Shown here piece after piece: positions 62,074 to 64,000 of a stretch of 64,000 bases of DNA. The stretch spans positions 124,001-188,000 of the forward strand of contig PBAX01000014.1 in the NCBI GenBank assembly GCA_002716385.1. The letters run 5' to 3'. How positions within the stretch are numbered: position 1 is the first letter of the stretch; every line of letters begins with the position of its first letter. The notes below the pieces were generated by a model. The model searched no databases. It saw only the letters and a list, made by a program, of their open reading frames with translations, and was not told the DNA's origin. Position numbers and translations under genes: made by a program. The DNA comes from Phycisphaerae bacterium (GTDB taxonomy: Bacteria; Planctomycetota; Phycisphaerae; Phycisphaerales; SM1A02).

Positions 62074-62285
62074 GACTGATCCTCCTTGGCATTGCCGTGA
62101 TATTCGACTTCCTCGATCACGGTTCGACGAAGCGTGACATCGCCGTCACGCGTCTCCTCGACGCTGCGGGCGACCTCTTCGGTCCTTGGCGCATCGACCT
62201 TGGTTCGAATTCCCTTGGCTATGTAGCCGGTGAATTCGCCGAGGCATCGCATGATCGACTTTTTCTCGGTGCTGTCCGTCATCAC
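62064..62285 (-). CDS. Small hypothetical protein within the nuo operon
   Basis: A 73-residue frame tucked between nuoE and nuoF. Its ATG overlaps the nuoE stop (ATGA-type) and its stop overlaps the nuoF start region by ten bases, so translation is probably coupled on both sides. The product (MMTDSTEKKSIMRCLGEFTGYIAKGIRTKVDAPRT... ) has an amphipathic N-terminal helix and a polar C-terminal part with RRTVIEEVEYHG. No known nuo subunit matches. Confidence 0.7.
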   Translation of the reverse strand: MMTDSTEKKSIMRCLGEFTGYIAKGIRTKVDAPRTEEVARSVEETRDGDVTLRRTVIEEVEYHGNAKEDQSCS

Positions 62286-62812
62286 GCCCTACTCAGGTCA
62301 TCGATGATTCGATCGACCCCCTCGATTGTCAGATTGTCGTGCCTTCGTTCATTGACCAGTGCACAGGGGGCCGTGTCGCACGAGCCCAGGCATTCCATGG
62401 CCAGCAACGTGAATCGACCGTCCTTGGTGGTCTCATGCGGTTCGATACCCAGTTTGTTCCGGACATGATCGAGAATCGCCTGATGACCGCAGGCTTCGCA
62501 GGTCATCGACTGGCACACGCCGATGATGTGCTTGCCGGTCGGCTCGGTGTGGAACTCCTCGTAGAAGGTGACGGTGTCCAGGACATCCGACGGTTCGACT
62601 TCGAGGAATGTCGCGATCTCCTCCATCGCCTGAGGCGAGATCCATCCATACCGATGCTGGACATCGTGACAGATCGGCATCAACGCACCCAATGATGTGG
62701 CGTATCGCGGCAGGAAGATCTCCCGGTACCGGGTCTTCATGTCATCGTTCAGCCAGGGCTCGTCCCGCCGCTCGATCTCCATCTTCGCTGATTGTTTTAC
62801 TACCCAGGCCAT
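62282..62812 (-). CDS. nuoE: NADH-quinone oxidoreductase subunit E (NuoE)
   Basis: 24-kDa complex I subunit with the N1a [2Fe-2S] cluster. The thioredoxin-like domain carries the four cluster cysteines in the expected pattern: C100 and C105 (VCQSMTC), C141 and C145 (ECLGSC). The upstream helical part (RYREIFLPRYATSLGALMPICHDVQHRYGWI) matches. The product is 176 residues, starting with ATG (MAWVVKQSAK); a start at Met11 is also possible. The nuoD stop lies 21 bases upstream and the small ORF overlaps the nuoE stop. Confidence 0.96.
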   Translation of the reverse strand: MAWVVKQSAKMEIERRDEPWLNDDMKTRYREIFLPRYATSLGALMPICHDVQHRYGWISPQAMEEIATFLEVEPSDVLDTVTFYEEFHTEPTGKHIIGVCQSMTCEACGHQAILDHVRNKLGIEPHETTKDGRFTLLAMECLGSCDTAPCALVNERRHDNLTIEGVDRIIDDLSRA

Positions 62813-62833
62813 GTACTACCCTGCCAGTCCTGA

Positions 62834-64000
62834 TCAGCGATCCAGTTCCGCCGCAATGACGTTGACGGAACCCAGCACGGCGACGAAATCCGCCAGCTGG
62901 TGTCCCTCAAGCATCTTCGCAAAGGCCTGGAAGTTTATGAATGATGGTGGGCGTACGCTTGCCCGCCATGGATTCTTGCCACCATCGGCAACAATGAAGA
63001 GTCCGTATTCCCCGTTTGGCGACTCGATCGCCGAATAGACCTCGCCAACCGGTGCATTCCAGCCGCGGTTGGTCATGATCAGTTCGAAGTGCTGGATCGT
63101 CGCTTCGATGGATCCATACACGTCGCCCTTTTCCGGGATGTGCATCTTGCCGTCGGGACTCGAATTGATCGGTCCTCCCGGAATATCGTCGATCAGCTGC
63201 TTGATGATCGCCGAGCTCTGCTTCATTTCCTCCAACCGGACCAGATACCGACACAGACAGTCGCCATCGGTCGCGATGGCTGGATTGAACTTGACGGCCT
63301 CGGCCCCTTGTCCATCCCAATCGTCCGCGAAGCACAGATATGGACTGTCCTTGCGAAGATCGCGACGAACACCCGAAGCACGAGCCAGTGGACCTGTCAG
63401 CGACCAGGCGGTCGCCTCCTGTTCGGTGACGACTCCGATTCCCTGAACACGATCGATGAAGATTCGATTGCGATTCAGAAGCGTCTCCATGTCGTCGATG
63501 GCCTTGGGAAGTCGCTCATCAAGGAAGGTGTGAACCATCTTCTTGAAGATCGCCTCGTCCGGGATATCGCGCATCACTCCCCCGACCCGTGTGTAGTCGG
63601 GATGGAAACGCTGGCCCGAGAGGAAGTCCATGATGTCGTAGATGAACTCTCGCTCATTGAATCCGTAGAGGAATGCCGTGAATGCGCCAAGATCGAGCGC
63701 GGCTGCGCCGACACACATCAGATGGCTCTGTATTCGGCCCAACTCGGACAGGATCGTTCGGAGAACGGTGCATCGGGGCGTCAACGTCACATCGAACAAC
63801 TTCTCAACCGCCTGATGCCAGGCGATGTCGTTGACGATGGGCGCGACGTAATCCATTCGCGATGCCGTGCAGACGAACTGGTTGTAGTCCTGATGCTCCG
63901 CCAGCTTCTCGAACCCGCTGTGGAGGTATCCGATATGAGGGGTCGCCTGAACCACCCGCTCTCCATCCAGCTCAAGAATGACCCTCAATGTGGTATGGGT
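62834..64000 (-). CDS. nuoD: NADH-quinone oxidoreductase subunit D (NuoD), 5' end beyond window
   Basis: The 49-kDa quinone-site subunit of complex I. The frame is still open at the right edge, where it reads THTTLRVILELDGE, the usual start of the conserved part (HPSTHG...LELDGE), so the true start lies outside. Visible signatures: TPHIGYLHSGFEKLAEHQDYNQ, DYVAPIVNDIAWHQAVEKL, ELGRIQSHLMCVGAAALDLGAFT, TGPLARASGVRRDLR, and the C-terminal RPPSFINFQAFAKMLEGHQLADFVAVLGSVN. These identify NuoD rather than a hydrogenase large subunit, whose CxxC motifs are absent. Confidence 0.97.
   Translation of the reverse strand, partial: THTTLRVILELDGERVVQATPHIGYLHSGFEKLAEHQDYNQFVCTASRMDYVAPIVNDIAWHQAVEKLFDVTLTPRCTVLRTILSELGRIQSHLMCVGAAALDLGAFTAFLYGFNEREFIYDIMDFLSGQRFHPDYTRVGGVMRDIPDEAIFKKMVHTFLDERLPKAIDDMETLLNRNRIFIDRVQGIGVVTEQEATAWSLTGPLARASGVRRDLRKDSPYLCFADDWDGQGAEAVKFNPAIATDGDCLCRYLVRLEEMKQSSAIIKQLIDDIPGGPINSSPDGKMHIPEKGDVYGSIEATIQHFELIMTNRGWNAPVGEVYSAIESPNGEYGLFIVADGGKNPWRASVRPPSFINFQAFAKMLEGHQLADFVAVLGSVNVIAAELDR

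Overview
The window looks like chromosomal DNA from a planctomycete, most likely of the class Phycisphaerae (inferred from gene content, not from any search). Pointers are exported proteins ending in dockerin-type calcium-binding repeats, an H-X-DG-type pseudopilin, several Hanks-type Ser/Thr kinases with unusual partner domains, a futalosine-pathway menaquinone gene, and genes packed mostly on one strand with few terminators. By eye GC is in the high fifties. I see no insertion sequence, CRISPR array, rRNA or prophage.

Layout. 1-2.5 kb: the 3' end of an unknown gene, a MoxR ATPase and a beta-barrel-like exported protein. 2.6-5.6 kb (minus strand): the translation/secretion block tRNA-Thr, tuf, rpmG, tRNA-Trp, secE, nusG. 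5.8-12 kb: a pseudopilin, rho, coaE, cysS and a GDP-fucose-synthase-like gene. 12-15.7 kb: fliS-like and a greatly enlarged fliD. 15.8-23.6 kb: parB with a perfect parS site, an AT-rich gene-free stretch, an orphan ABC ATPase, a DciA/DUF721 protein, a thioesterase, mnmE, yidC and a phosphoesterase. The parB/mnmE/yidC group is typical of bacterial origin regions. 24-34 kb: lpd, an M16 peptidase, an HDOD-GGDEF protein, recO, parA (12 kb from parB), a VanZ-zinc ribbon-MurJ fusion and mqnE. 34-42 kb: a coiled-coil/Wzz-like membrane protein, small unknown genes, mobA, a dockerin-bearing exported protein and a YdeP-type molybdoenzyme. 42-52.8 kb: a REC-GAF-kinase with a STAS protein, an amino-acid decarboxylase, an M3 peptidase, ispE, a YbjQ-like protein, a kinase-TPR protein and a Nif3-like protein. 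52.8-58.7 kb: a second dockerin protein of different base composition, a Bax-inhibitor-like protein, a RibBA with a degenerate second domain and a His/Met-rich exported protein. 58.7-64 kb: CorC/CNNM, ybeY and complex I genes nuoD-nuoE-(small ORF)-nuoF, with nuoD running off the right edge.

How the genes work together. Chromosome segregation (parS/ParB/ParA), replication loading (DciA-like) and membrane/tRNA housekeeping (YidC, MnmE) mark an origin-proximal neighbourhood. MqnE (menaquinone) and NuoDEF belong to one respiratory chain; MobA can supply the cofactor of the nearby molybdoenzyme. NusG and Rho, both with long charged N-terminal extensions, are partners in transcription termination. 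The most unusual items are the VanZ-zinc ribbon-MurJ fusion, the REC-GAF-kinase/STAS pair, the split parA/parB, the multi-module FliD, and the small coupled ORF inside the nuo operon.
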